From Folioceros fuciformis (taxonomy: Eukaryota > Anthocerotophyta > Anthocerotopsida > Anthocerotales), in NCBI GenBank assembly GCA_049999805.1, contig JBNGIO010006380.1:606503-670502 (forward strand): DNA of 64,000 bases, read 5' to 3'. The notes beneath the pieces are model-generated. The model was not told the DNA's origin, did not search any database, and saw only the letters and a list, made by a program, of their open reading frames with translations. The translations under genes were made by a program, and so were the position numbers. Shown here in pieces: positions 54,456-64,000 of this stretch. The stretch's first letter is position 1; every line of letters starts with the position of its first letter.

Positions 54456-54627
54456 AGACAGGACGGAGGCTACAAGGCTATCTGAAACGGCATTCCAATC
54501 GTGATTAGTGAGTGGGCATGAGACAGGGAAAACTCCTGGATCCCTATCTCGTGAGTGGGCATATCCATTTTGCAGTGGACGCACGAATGTCAGTTCCGGT
54601 AGCCTTGTAACCTCCGTCCTGACTTTA
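54453..54627. repeat. Inverted repeat (43-bp arms) overlapping the PPR stop codon
   Basis: Left arm 54453-54495 (taaagacaggacggaggcta...) pairs with right arm 54585-54627 with only a few mismatches; the loop is about 89 bp. The left arm begins with the stop codon TAA of the PPR gene. Confidence 0.85.
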
Positions 54628-55716
54628 TTCCCGATCCTAGCACGAACAGAAGCCGTTGGCCATCCACAGTGGGTTCTGGTTTTCTTGTTGCCGCCGTTGT
54701 GGGGGATCCAATCCCGATCCCCTCAGAACAGTACCCGTCTCAGATAGCCCCTCACAGAGATCGGCAATAGGCACTTCTCCACAACGGCATCCGGTCAGTG
54801 AGACGTTCAGTTCAATCAAGGCGCTTGCGGATGATTCCAGGTTACAAGATGGCGGCAGATGGTACCCGGGTACGGAATGCCAGCAGGAATGGGAGTCCTT
54901 GAGAAATTGCAACAAGCTCGGCTACCGTTGCTCAGAAGCCTTTCCAAGCCTTCCCCTTACAGCCCGCCATCAAGGTGAGCCCTGTGCCAACGAAAGCCAC
55001 CACCAAAAGCAGCGGTCCCCTACACTGAAGCCCCTTTACGGTCTTCACCGTTTTTCTTAGAAGCAAAAAATGAACGGAGACCCACTTGAGAGGCTTAAGA
55101 CCACCACTGTAAAATGAAGGTCCAAATGGAAGATGTAGAAGATAATGTGAGGAAGGTGTAGTATCCTGGTTTCGTGCGCAGACCTTGCTTCAAAGGTTTC
55201 ACACGGAGGGTAACATCAAAAGTGGCTGAACAACAAAATTAAGGCCCAAAGCTTCATCAAGTAATAAAATGATGAAAATGAGATGATTAGTTGATTCCAT
55301 AGACCTAAGTAAGATTTAGGGTTTAGAGTTCTCCTAAATCCTATTCATGAATGATAGACAAATGGATGGATAAGGACAATTTTAACACGAAACAAAGAGT
55401 CATAGGGTATGATAATACATCTGAAAATAGAAAAACAATAAAAAAGATCGAAGGCTTTACTATTAAAAAAAAAGTTGATGGAAACCCACGTATGGAGAGT
55501 ATATGTATCCAGCCAGACCTAGCCTCCTAGGAGTGGGTATGTAAATAAAAAGGAAAGAAGGGCGAAGCGTGATGTGGGACAAGGACTCGGAGGGAGAGAC
55601 CGTTGACTGCGTGGTGCGAGTATCGTATCCGAGAACGGCGACGTGGAGAAGAAACACATGAAGACAAGAAAAGTATTGGCCTTGAGGTGCTGCCTCTTAT
55701 TGCGTTATCCAGCAGT
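54628..55716. promoter_or_regulatory. Intergenic, upstream of TFIIIC subunit gene
   Basis: About 1.1 kb, becoming AT-rich near 55240-55560. No gene seen. The TFIIIC subunit promoter must be in the last part; a possible TATA-like stretch is tatgtaaataaaaagg near 55538. Confidence 0.35.
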
Positions 55717-58700
55717 ATGGATGCTGTGTTTGCCGCGGCTCTTGAGGAAATAGCGCTGGAAGGATTACCAGGTCTGCCATTTGGTTGCTGCTTGTGAAAG
55801 TTGAAGCAAAATTTGTGTGGAAGCTCAAGGTGCCGCCGGGCCGGCTGCAGGCTGCCCGTTGCCCAAGTTATGGGGTCTGTTGCAAGGTGTCGCTGTGAAC
55901 TCGGAGTTTCCGCTGAACGGGGATGGCAAGCAAGTGGTGTGGCAGGCCTTGGTCAATGTGCCTGGTCTGGTTCTGCTCCGCCCCGGGCCCAAGCTGGGGG
56001 GGAAAGAGTGTCCGCAGCCAGATGCCGTTCCGGCATCGGATGCGGCTTTCCAGAATGTCGAGGAGGTGGAAAGGCTGGGTTTGCTGGTTCAGGCACCTGC
56101 GACCCTGCGTGATGCTTGCTTGGGAGTGTATGACCTGAGGCAATCCGACTCCCAAATCTCCGACATCCAGCGCGGGGTTTTGGAACGGCTGGCGAAAGCA
56201 AGGTCGGTTCCGTTTGCAGTACGCTCGGGCGACTGAGGGGGATGTCATGGGAGGATCAGGTCTGTTCGTCGCGTCTTGTGTTCTGCTGCCGGGACTCATG
56301 AGAGGATGTGGCCCTGCAGGTATGATGGTGTCACACAGAATGTGATCGCCAAAGAGTTCAATAGAGATAATAATGCCATGTTCTACGTCCTGAAGAGCCT
56401 GGAAATGAGAGGCTTGCTGGTTAGGCAATCTACAATTGTTCGGAACAAGGACGTCCAGCCAAACAGACATGGTTCTATCGTTGCAACCAACTTGGTCCAC
56501 CTCACGCGGTTTGCGAAGAACGTCACCCTAGCTTCTCACCAGCGGTTTGAGATCTTGAAGCCGTCTAGCAGGCACGAGCAAGGAACGGATGGTGGATCTG
56601 AAGCCGTAGCTGGAGAGGAGAGCATGATTTCACAGACTTGTATTGTGAATGATGATTTTCCGGCTATGAAAAATATCTGTGAGAAGCTTGAGGCAGCGGC
56701 TGAGAAGGTAGTAGCCTTTCGCTTTTCCCTGTACGTTCGGTCGGCTTCTGTGTCTACTGCATAATTGGGAGGATGTGGAGTGATCGCATGCCGCGCGAAA
56801 TCTCACCTGACGGACTCTGGTGCTTTTGAAGGTCCTTGTTGTATCAGACTTGAAGCTTTCGCTGGGCTATCGACTTGCTGCAGGACATCGGACATGGCGG
56901 AGGGTATGTTCCGCTGAGTTCTGAGGGGTTGTCGGAGTTGGCCATGGCAAGTTCTAGATGACGTAGGGGTTTCCGCTTGGAGGGTTGCCCTCTGAAATGA
57001 GCTTGTGATGCTTGTCCTCCACAGCTTGTCAAGAGGCTTCAAGATGCTGGATTGGTCGAGTCCTTCAATGCTCAAATTGACGGGAAGGTGAGGTGCTTCA
57101 GTCCCAGTTGGGGTTGGTATGGCTTGTTCGGAATAGGGGGATTTGTAACAGAAATGATTTCCCGGTATCTGAGTAAGTGACAGCCACGCGCCTGGATGGT
57201 CTGCCCAACTCATGTGAATGTCCTGGTAACTTATGCAGGTTGTAGCCTGCCTGAAGTTATTGAAAGCTTTCGACGCAAAATCCTTTTATGCCAGCAACGA
57301 AGAAGTTGACACCGATGCTGTGGGGCCTGGCAAGCGAGGGCAAGTCACAGAGCAGCTAGCAGAGCTTCCAATAGACCATCAGATTTACGACTTGATAAAA
57401 AATTCAGGTTCAGAGGGTCTGCATTTGGCGGAGGTGAGTAGCGTGATGAATTGTTTTGCTACCATGCTACTTCTCACGTTCATCCCTCCACTACTTTGGT
57501 GGATGATCAACCTGGGCATTCCTTATTGCTCGTTTTACAGGCCTGTAAGTTGTATTAAGAGTCCTTTTGATTTGCCAGGCTCTGAAACGTCTTGGTCTCC
57601 GTAATAAAAGAAACTACTACCGAGTGACAACTATGCTAGCAAAGCAAGTGGTAGTGACTGAAGCCGAGACTGTCAGGAAGACCACTTTGTATAGACTACG
57701 AACACCTGAGCATGCTTTTGATTCCACAGATCCCACGTCTCAAGGCGCAAGCACCTCGTTGCCTCATGGTCGTGCACAGAAGTTTCCTGCACCTTCACAA
57801 GAGGGGGCTTCAGGAAAACCTGTGGATTCGGAAAATCACACTTCGCAGTTAAAGGGTGACACACGTCCTGGACTACCGGCAGAAAGGCAGCGGGCAGTTC
57901 GGGCAGCGGTCCTGACCTCGCCTAATGGAGATCTGCAGGATGGGCGCCTTCACGAGCAGAAGCCGGCAAAACGTAGAAGACTGGCTGAAGGCATTGATGC
58001 GGGTTCTGTAAACAAAAACATTGTTGTTACAAGCAAGACGAATGCTCAAAGAGAGTTGCGCATACTAAAACGGCTTAAGGTACTTGTGTCTCTTGAAGTT
58101 TGTGGGGTTTGTGGACTTGACTTGGTGTGTGCTAGTAGTATCAGCAGGATTCATTCACAGCTGATGCTCAGTAGCGATAGCTGGCTGGTGTTCTACACTT
58201 CAGAACTGAAACATGCAGTGAACTCACATGTGAACCAATATTAGGCGGAGGGCTACATTCTGCGGGTTGAGTTACACAGGTGGCTTGAGGATATTGAGGA
58301 CCGCAATGGGACAGTGATGGATAGGAAAACACTGGGTCGTCTCCTGCACAGGTTGGAATCCAGGGGTGCTTGCAAAAGCATGAAGTTGAGCATGCCTGGG
58401 TTAACAAACTGTGGTCGCAAGCGGGAATCTGAAGTGATAATTAGTCCAGACATTGAAGTGACATCAGATTTAGTCAAGCAGTTCCATCTATCTGTGAGAA
58501 AATTTGATGCTGAATCGAGAGGACAGGGTATATGTCGCACAAAAAACTTAACTGGGGTACCTGTCCTCACTGGTGTGGTAACGAGGATGAATCAGCAAAA
58601 GAAGCCACCTTTGATGGGGGTTGATCCACTGCAGGGGAGGTCTCTTAAGGATAATGGATTCATCCCGGCAAAGATGGTTCGTGTTCGCATGCTGCACTAC

Positions 58701-61700
58701 TTCTTGTGGACTTATGTCAACAGGTGTAGTGAGACCAAAGACGATCTGCTTTTGGAAAAGGAAGAGGCCAATGGTGATTCCCCAGCCAATTGCAATCTGC
58801 CCGACAAGTGCAATACATTTGTTCTATCTGCTGCAGTTGCAGCAATGCCACTGGAGCTTTACTTGCAAATAATTGGTTCAACTCAGAATGTTGAGAGACT
58901 GCCTGAACGCTGCAAACAAGGAATGCGGATGTCTGACATTTCTAGTGAGGAGCTCAATGCAATTGTGGAGCGCACGTCAGGGGCAAGACTTTCTTGGCTG
59001 GTGGATATATTGTGTCGGTTGCAGGTGAAAGCATCAACTGGATTACCACTGTTGTCATTTGTCTGCGCTAGATCTGTTTGGGGTCCACAAGACTCACAAC
59101 AAGTTGCTTTCCTGGCATGATGGATCTCTGTGATGTGCAGTTGGTTCAATTGAAGATGGGTAAAGGGCAGATTTCATGTAAGCATGGGCCCTTGGGTACA
59201 ACATCAACTTCTTTGTCGTATGCACTCGAGCTAAAACCGTGGATTGAAGAGCCTGCAACACAGGCACTCCCTACATTCAGTAGTGATGTATTTTCCATGG
59301 AACGACATGACTTTGTTTTGTCAAAGAAGGAGGATTTAGATGTGTATTGGCAGACACTTGAATACGTCTGTTCTGGAGCTGATCCTGGAACGGGCAGGAG
59401 AGCATTTCCGGGGTCCAAAGTTCCAGAGGTAAGGGAATCTGGTTGTTCTGTTGTGTTGACGACTGCACTGCATCGTAGAGCTTGTGTACAGTCGAGTTTT
59501 GCAGTGTAGTTGCTGGTACTACAGCCGTTCCCTATGTCCTGGTGGGATGAGCTGTGCTGTCTGCCACCTTGTATTGGAGACCTTTCTGGTTGGCCAAAAG
59601 CATCTTAACTCCCTCTGTGTTCCTGCTTTTTGGAATGTTCTTGAGGTGGGAATATTGGACTTTTGGATGGGCAGCGAATTGCAAGCAACATAGCTTTGTT
59701 CTAAGAGGTTTGCAATGGTTCTTGAAGTTATTTTGCGTACGATCCTGGACTTCAATACGAATAATGAGCATAGAGCAACGGAGAGAACTCTTCGAGCGAA
59801 TTGGTGCTGGTGGTCCTGAAACGCGAAAGTCAGCAGATGAATGTGCAAAGATTGCCAGGGATCTGAATTTGACTGTGGAACAGGTATTTGCTTTCTGTAA
59901 CCGACAACTGCGTGGGATTTTAACTCCTCCCACTTCTCACTACCATTCAGCATCTAGTGATTCTTTACTATTCCTTGGTTTTTACTGGTGGTTGTTTCGC
60001 TGGAATAGTTCCATCACGATTTGGTACTTTGTATTACGCAGGTCCTTAGGGTCTCTTACGAAAAGAACAGAAAGGTCCGGTTACAGGCCTTGGCGCAAGC
60101 AGCAGCAGAGAGTGGAACCTTGCCCGAGGCTAGTTTGAGCGAGGATGGCAAGGTTCTGCCTAGGAAGCGAGCTGGCATAGAATCAGCAGTGTCTGAACCG
60201 GCACATGTTCGGGCATTTAAGAGGCAGCGTCGACTTCTTCTTGATGCTTCAACTGTTACTTCCCCTGCTGCTGCATCTCAGTCTGACAGCAAGCAGGCAG
60301 CTGCACGAAATGTCGAGGAGGGGAACCAACTGTCTCAGGAGGAAGAGGAGGAAGAAGAGGAGGAGGATGATGTCTGTGGCCAGGGGGAAGCGCCTGGCAG
60401 TTGTGTAGCTTTCTTGAGACCTTCACGCTCAAGAAGATTTCCATGGTCGGACAGGCTGGACAGGTGAGCTGTGCTTCGAGTAGTTTGTGGAACATTGGAA
60501 GGACCCCTACTGAGGTGCCAACTGATCTCTGGTACATTTCTGTTTGCTTCTTGCAGAATTTTGATAGCTTGCTATTGCAAGCAGCGTGCTATACTGGGAG
60601 CTCGGCACCATCGTGTTGATTGGAGTAAAGTACCCGGCCTTCCTGCGAAACCCACATTATGCCGCAGAAGAATGGCACTTTTGCGAACAGATGCAACTGT
60701 ACGGTCTGCTATTTCCAACCTTTGTTCATTGCTCTCTGCAAGATATTTGGAGTCCCTTGAGGTATCTAGAGCTGGAGAGGGTCAGAGAGAGGCTCAACAT
60801 TTAAGGAGACCCATTACTGGCTCTAAAAGTCTTGGTTTGGTTTTAAGTTCGGAACCTGCCACTTCACGTTTGGAAGGAGCAGAACTGGAGGAAGATGGCA
60901 GTACACAAGTATCTAGTTGTTCAAGTCTTGCTGGAACTAAGCAGGGGCAGTTCTCAACTTGGGACAACTTGGAAGATCTGCCAGTCTTGCGAGGGCTTGA
61001 GGAGGTCATGAGATGCAAGATTGAGGCACGAGCTAGGAGGCTTAGTGGTGCAATTGGACGGGGGGCATCAAAGAACAAGTTGGGAATGTTACAAAGAGAA
61101 TCATCTCAGAAGCACAGCTTAGAAAACTCTGATGTGGATGCTCCACATATCCAGGCTCCTGCATCATCTTTCAAACCCCGCTGTCCATCAAAGATTGACA
61201 ACACTGCTTTGAGTGTATGTGCCCGCCCTGGAACTGGAACTGGAACGCGTGCTGTTCGCTCACGGGCCCGACCCAGACCAGTGTTGAAGCCTTTACTATC
61301 CCTGCCGAGTACTGATGAGATAGTTCGAAGCTCCCTTAAAGTGGCCAATTGTATTGAACTTCTCAAGCTAATTCTGCTCAATGCTGGTGCAATGGATCGA
61401 GACCCTTTGGTTGATGCTCTGAAGAGATATAAGCATGGAGATGTATTAACAGCTTTCACTTTTTTACGATATCATGAACTTGTGGTAGGTACACCTGCAT
61501 GTCTCTTGTTTTGCCGTTCAGGTTGCTGAACTTTTAAAGTTTAAAGGGAATGACATTGTCCCGTGGGTTTTGGTCGAGATCTGGACAAGAGGGGATCTTA
61601 TACTTTCTGTGCGTGATAACAGGATGTGGCTCATGACAAGAAGCAATTTATTCTCTCTCCAAAATTTCATCATAGCTGTTCGGCTTCACAGTTTCCATCT

Positions 61701-63783
61701 GGTACAGGCGAGGAGTCTCTCAGTACTGAAGCCTGGCTGAAGGAGCATGGTAGAGCACTTCAATCGGAGTGGGTCACATTATCCCCTGAACAGACGTGTG
61801 GCCAACTTTTACAGCTTTTTGGTCTGGTAGCAGGAGGACAGTTTGTTTTGGCTCCTTTCTTGCCAGATGAAGGCATTGGTGAGAGTGAAGAGTACACGAA
61901 CATGGTTGCTGGCACTAAAAGAAAAGCAGATTCAGATGGTGAACACTGCTCCACAAAATCTAGGATTCAGCAACATGAATCACATTGTCTCAATTTGCGA
62001 CGAGAGAGAGGCTATCCGGGGATCACAGTTTCGATCCATCGAGCTTCTTCAGTACATTTACATGAAATGATAGTGAGGGATGTAGGGAATGGAACTAGCG
62101 ACCCTGTAAAGAACATGGACAGCCAGGACTTGCAGGGGGACTCCAGGTCAGATAAGAATATCTCACAAGAGTGGTGTGAACGTTCAGTCCCAGTTCTGCC
62201 AGAGTCAATACCCAGTGGTGCCCAAAGCATGGACAGTAGCCAGAGTCTGCTGGACAAATGTATCGACCGCTGGTGCTCAGGTTTTAATGGAGCCTATCAA
62301 ACAGGAGCTTCCTCTTTGGACCCGTTTATGATAAAAGCCGTCTTTCGTGCAATTGAGCACGCAAGTGATGAAGGTTTGAGCATGGATCAGTTGCTGCTTG
62401 TCATTAAGCCGAAAGGTACGACGATCGTTCTCTGCTTGCACGCACAGACCGTCGGAGTTCCAAAAGACTAAGATTTAATTATTTAGAGTGAATTTTGCAG
62501 GTGGCTATCCTGATGACACTGTGACCATGGAGCACGCTGTGGCGTATGTGGAAGCTTTGTCCAGTTTCGAGTTGGTGCAAAAAGTGAGGAACTATTGCAT
62601 TCAGAAAATGGTTGCCAGTCATAAGTTCTTTTGGATAGGCTTTGATTTTTGTTGCTCTAAATTTATCGAGTGTGATGCAGGTGAACGCATTCGATGATGT
62701 ACGCCTAGTTTCAGCTCAATATGCTCAACAGTATATGCTCCATTTTAAGGCTCCACCCGTTGGCGTTCAGGTCGAGGTACCGTGTTATCCAATCGGGGCA
62801 CTGCTGAACTGGCCGAGGTTTTGGATCTCCTTGGCACTCATTACTTTGTTTTTATTGAAATTGCAGGTTGATGGATCTAGCTCGATGCCAGAATCTGATA
62901 CCTCGCAGGAAGGCAATCCCATCTTACCTGCTTCATCTAGAAACATGCTTGAAGGTCCGGACGGTTGTGCAAATTTGATGCTGATCCGCAACTGTAGGAT
63001 GAAGACAGAGAATCCGAATTCTGAATTTGGTTTCTGTGACAGGCGTAAGTACAGTTTCTGTGGGAGAACCAGAGGTAGTAGCAAACTCGTGCACAGGAGT
63101 GGAAACAGGAGATCCTTCTACTCGCAAGTCAAAAGTGATCAAAGACCTGGTCAAGGAGACGACGCAAATTTCCCCCATACGACCATGGCTAACTTCAGAT
63201 GGCGCATTGAACACAAAGTTTATGAAGGCAATGACTCGGAGAGTTATGGGGATTGTTATGCTGAACCCTGGAATAACTGAGGTAGGGTACGGCCCTGGTG
63301 GGATGCACCTTGGCTTCCGCTTCAATATGTTTTGGTTATTTTCTCTCCGGTTGTTGAGTCTATTTGACAACCTTTTCGAACTTTGCAGGATCGACTTGTC
63401 GAAAACATGGGGGTGCTCAATCCTCAGGTACATGACTAGGAGAACTGGTTGGATGTCAGATACAGTGAGATCGTATGAATGACTTTTCTATTTTGTACTC
63501 CTTAATCATGCTTCAGAGTTTGTGCTACCGTTTCTGCCATTTTAGCCTTCTATACTTATCACCATGGTACTCTTGTGTTCTGCAGAATGCTAAAGACTTT
63601 TTGCACAGGCTGGAGGCTGCTGGGCATGTGCATCTGAGAACAAGGCTACAGGCTCAGACAGCGTCTCCCCCTCACTTGCTTATGACCTTAATGAGCTCAG
63701 TCGTGAAGAAGCCCTTGGAGGCTAATAAGACAAACCGAGTCAAGCATTATTATCCAAATCCGCTCGATTCGAAGTTGTTATGA
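55717..63783 (+). CDS. Largest TFIIIC subunit (B-block-binding, GTF3C1/TFC3-like), complete
   Basis: Nineteen exons, hand-assembled with consistent phase: 55717-55771, 55851-56202, 56320-56707, 56832-56903, 57025-57087, 57239-57433, 57579-58079, 58245-59024, 59141-59428, 59728-59883, 60042-60463, 60557-61484, 61623-62415, 62501-62583, 62681-62776, 62867-62963, 63043-63281, 63389-63427, 63586-63783; about 1,914 aa. Start MDAVFAAALEEIALEGLPG. The winged-helix B-block domain includes GVTQNVIAKEFNRDNNAMFY and VLKSLEMRGLLVRQSTIVRN. A second winged-helix region has GLHLAEALKRLGLRNKRNYY. A SANT-like helix set reads RRFPWSDRLDRILIACY, then HHRVDWSKVPGLPAKPTLCR. The C-terminal WH has RRVMGIVMLNPGITEDRLVE. 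TFIIIC binds the internal B box of tRNA genes. The 62963/63043 junction is the least certain intron. Confidence 0.9.
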
Positions 63784-64000
63784 TTTTTGTACAACAGAAA
63801 TGAAGATTTCTGTAAGATACGATGGAGGATTCTTGTACTGTAGACCTCTCTGGCTGAAAAATGCTAGAGTTTTTTCAGACGCTGGAGTCTGCTGTGAGGG
63901 GTGAAAGCGACACGGACAGCTGCCCCCTTCTCGTCCTGCCCCTCCCCCCTCCTCCTTCCACTCTCCCGCCCTTGCTCTTCACTTTGACGTGTCCAGCAGG
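63784..64000. other. 3' flank of the TFIIIC subunit gene
   Basis: 217 bp to the window edge. C-rich near the end (tgcccctcccccctcctcc), no feature identified. Confidence 0.4.

Overview
The window is nuclear DNA of a land plant. Evidence: spliced genes with short GT-AG introns (mostly about 60-160 bp), plant-specific families (FRIGIDA-like, SKIP5, glucan water dikinase, SnRK1 gamma subunit, organelle gyrase A, a DYW-type PPR protein) and a Ty1/copia retrotransposon. Short introns, compact genes, intronless copies of normally intron-rich genes and a DYW protein with an aberrant C-terminus (CSCGDRH) suggest a bryophyte or lycophyte more than a flowering plant. The species cannot be fixed from sequence alone. 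Two 100-N blocks (12123-12222, 35680-35779) mark scaffold gaps.

Layout. 0-7 kb: 3' end of a U11/U12 snRNP 59K (PDCD7-like) gene, an RMA-type RING E3 ligase, a mitochondrial S-adenosylmethionine-type carrier and a double B-box protein with a 15-His run. 7-15.8 kb is decayed accessory DNA: an uncharacterised reading-frame cluster, a PPR pseudogene fragment related to the intact PPR gene at 52 kb, and an F-box gene already broken by a 73-bp duplication and stops, then split by a gag-deleted copia element (LTRs 10558-10848 and 13991-14282, target duplication CTGCA). 15.8-38 kb is gene-dense: FRIGIDA-like, an orphan seven-hydrophobic-segment membrane protein, RbBP5-like COMPASS subunit, VOC/glyoxalase-fold protein, SKIP5, IGHMBP2-like helicase, BDP1 (TFIIIB B'') and an intronless glucan water dikinase carrying an uncollapsed assembly overlap. 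38-42 kb is an AT-rich island with a 50-54-bp minisatellite and an intronless 690-codon orphan ORF. 42-48.5 kb: SnRK1 gamma subunit, BABAM1/MERIT40 and intronless gyrase A. 49-52 kb is repeat-rich, with a second orphan ORF and a 50-bp minisatellite. 52-64 kb: intact PDF-PPR-DYW gene and a complete 19-exon TFIIIC largest subunit.

There is no operon-like logic. Recurring themes are organelle biology (PPR, gyrase A, SAM carrier, GWD), RNA polymerase III (BDP1 and the TFIIIC B-block subunit 24 kb apart) and chromatin or flowering-type regulators (RBL, FRL). Exon boundaries were worked out by hand from GT/AG signals, frame continuity and family resemblance. Several starts were moved to the first plausible ATG. 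The best candidates for undescribed biology are the AT-rich 690-aa orphan (39324-41396), the orphan membrane protein (19507-21384) and the lysine-rich orphan (49194-49856).
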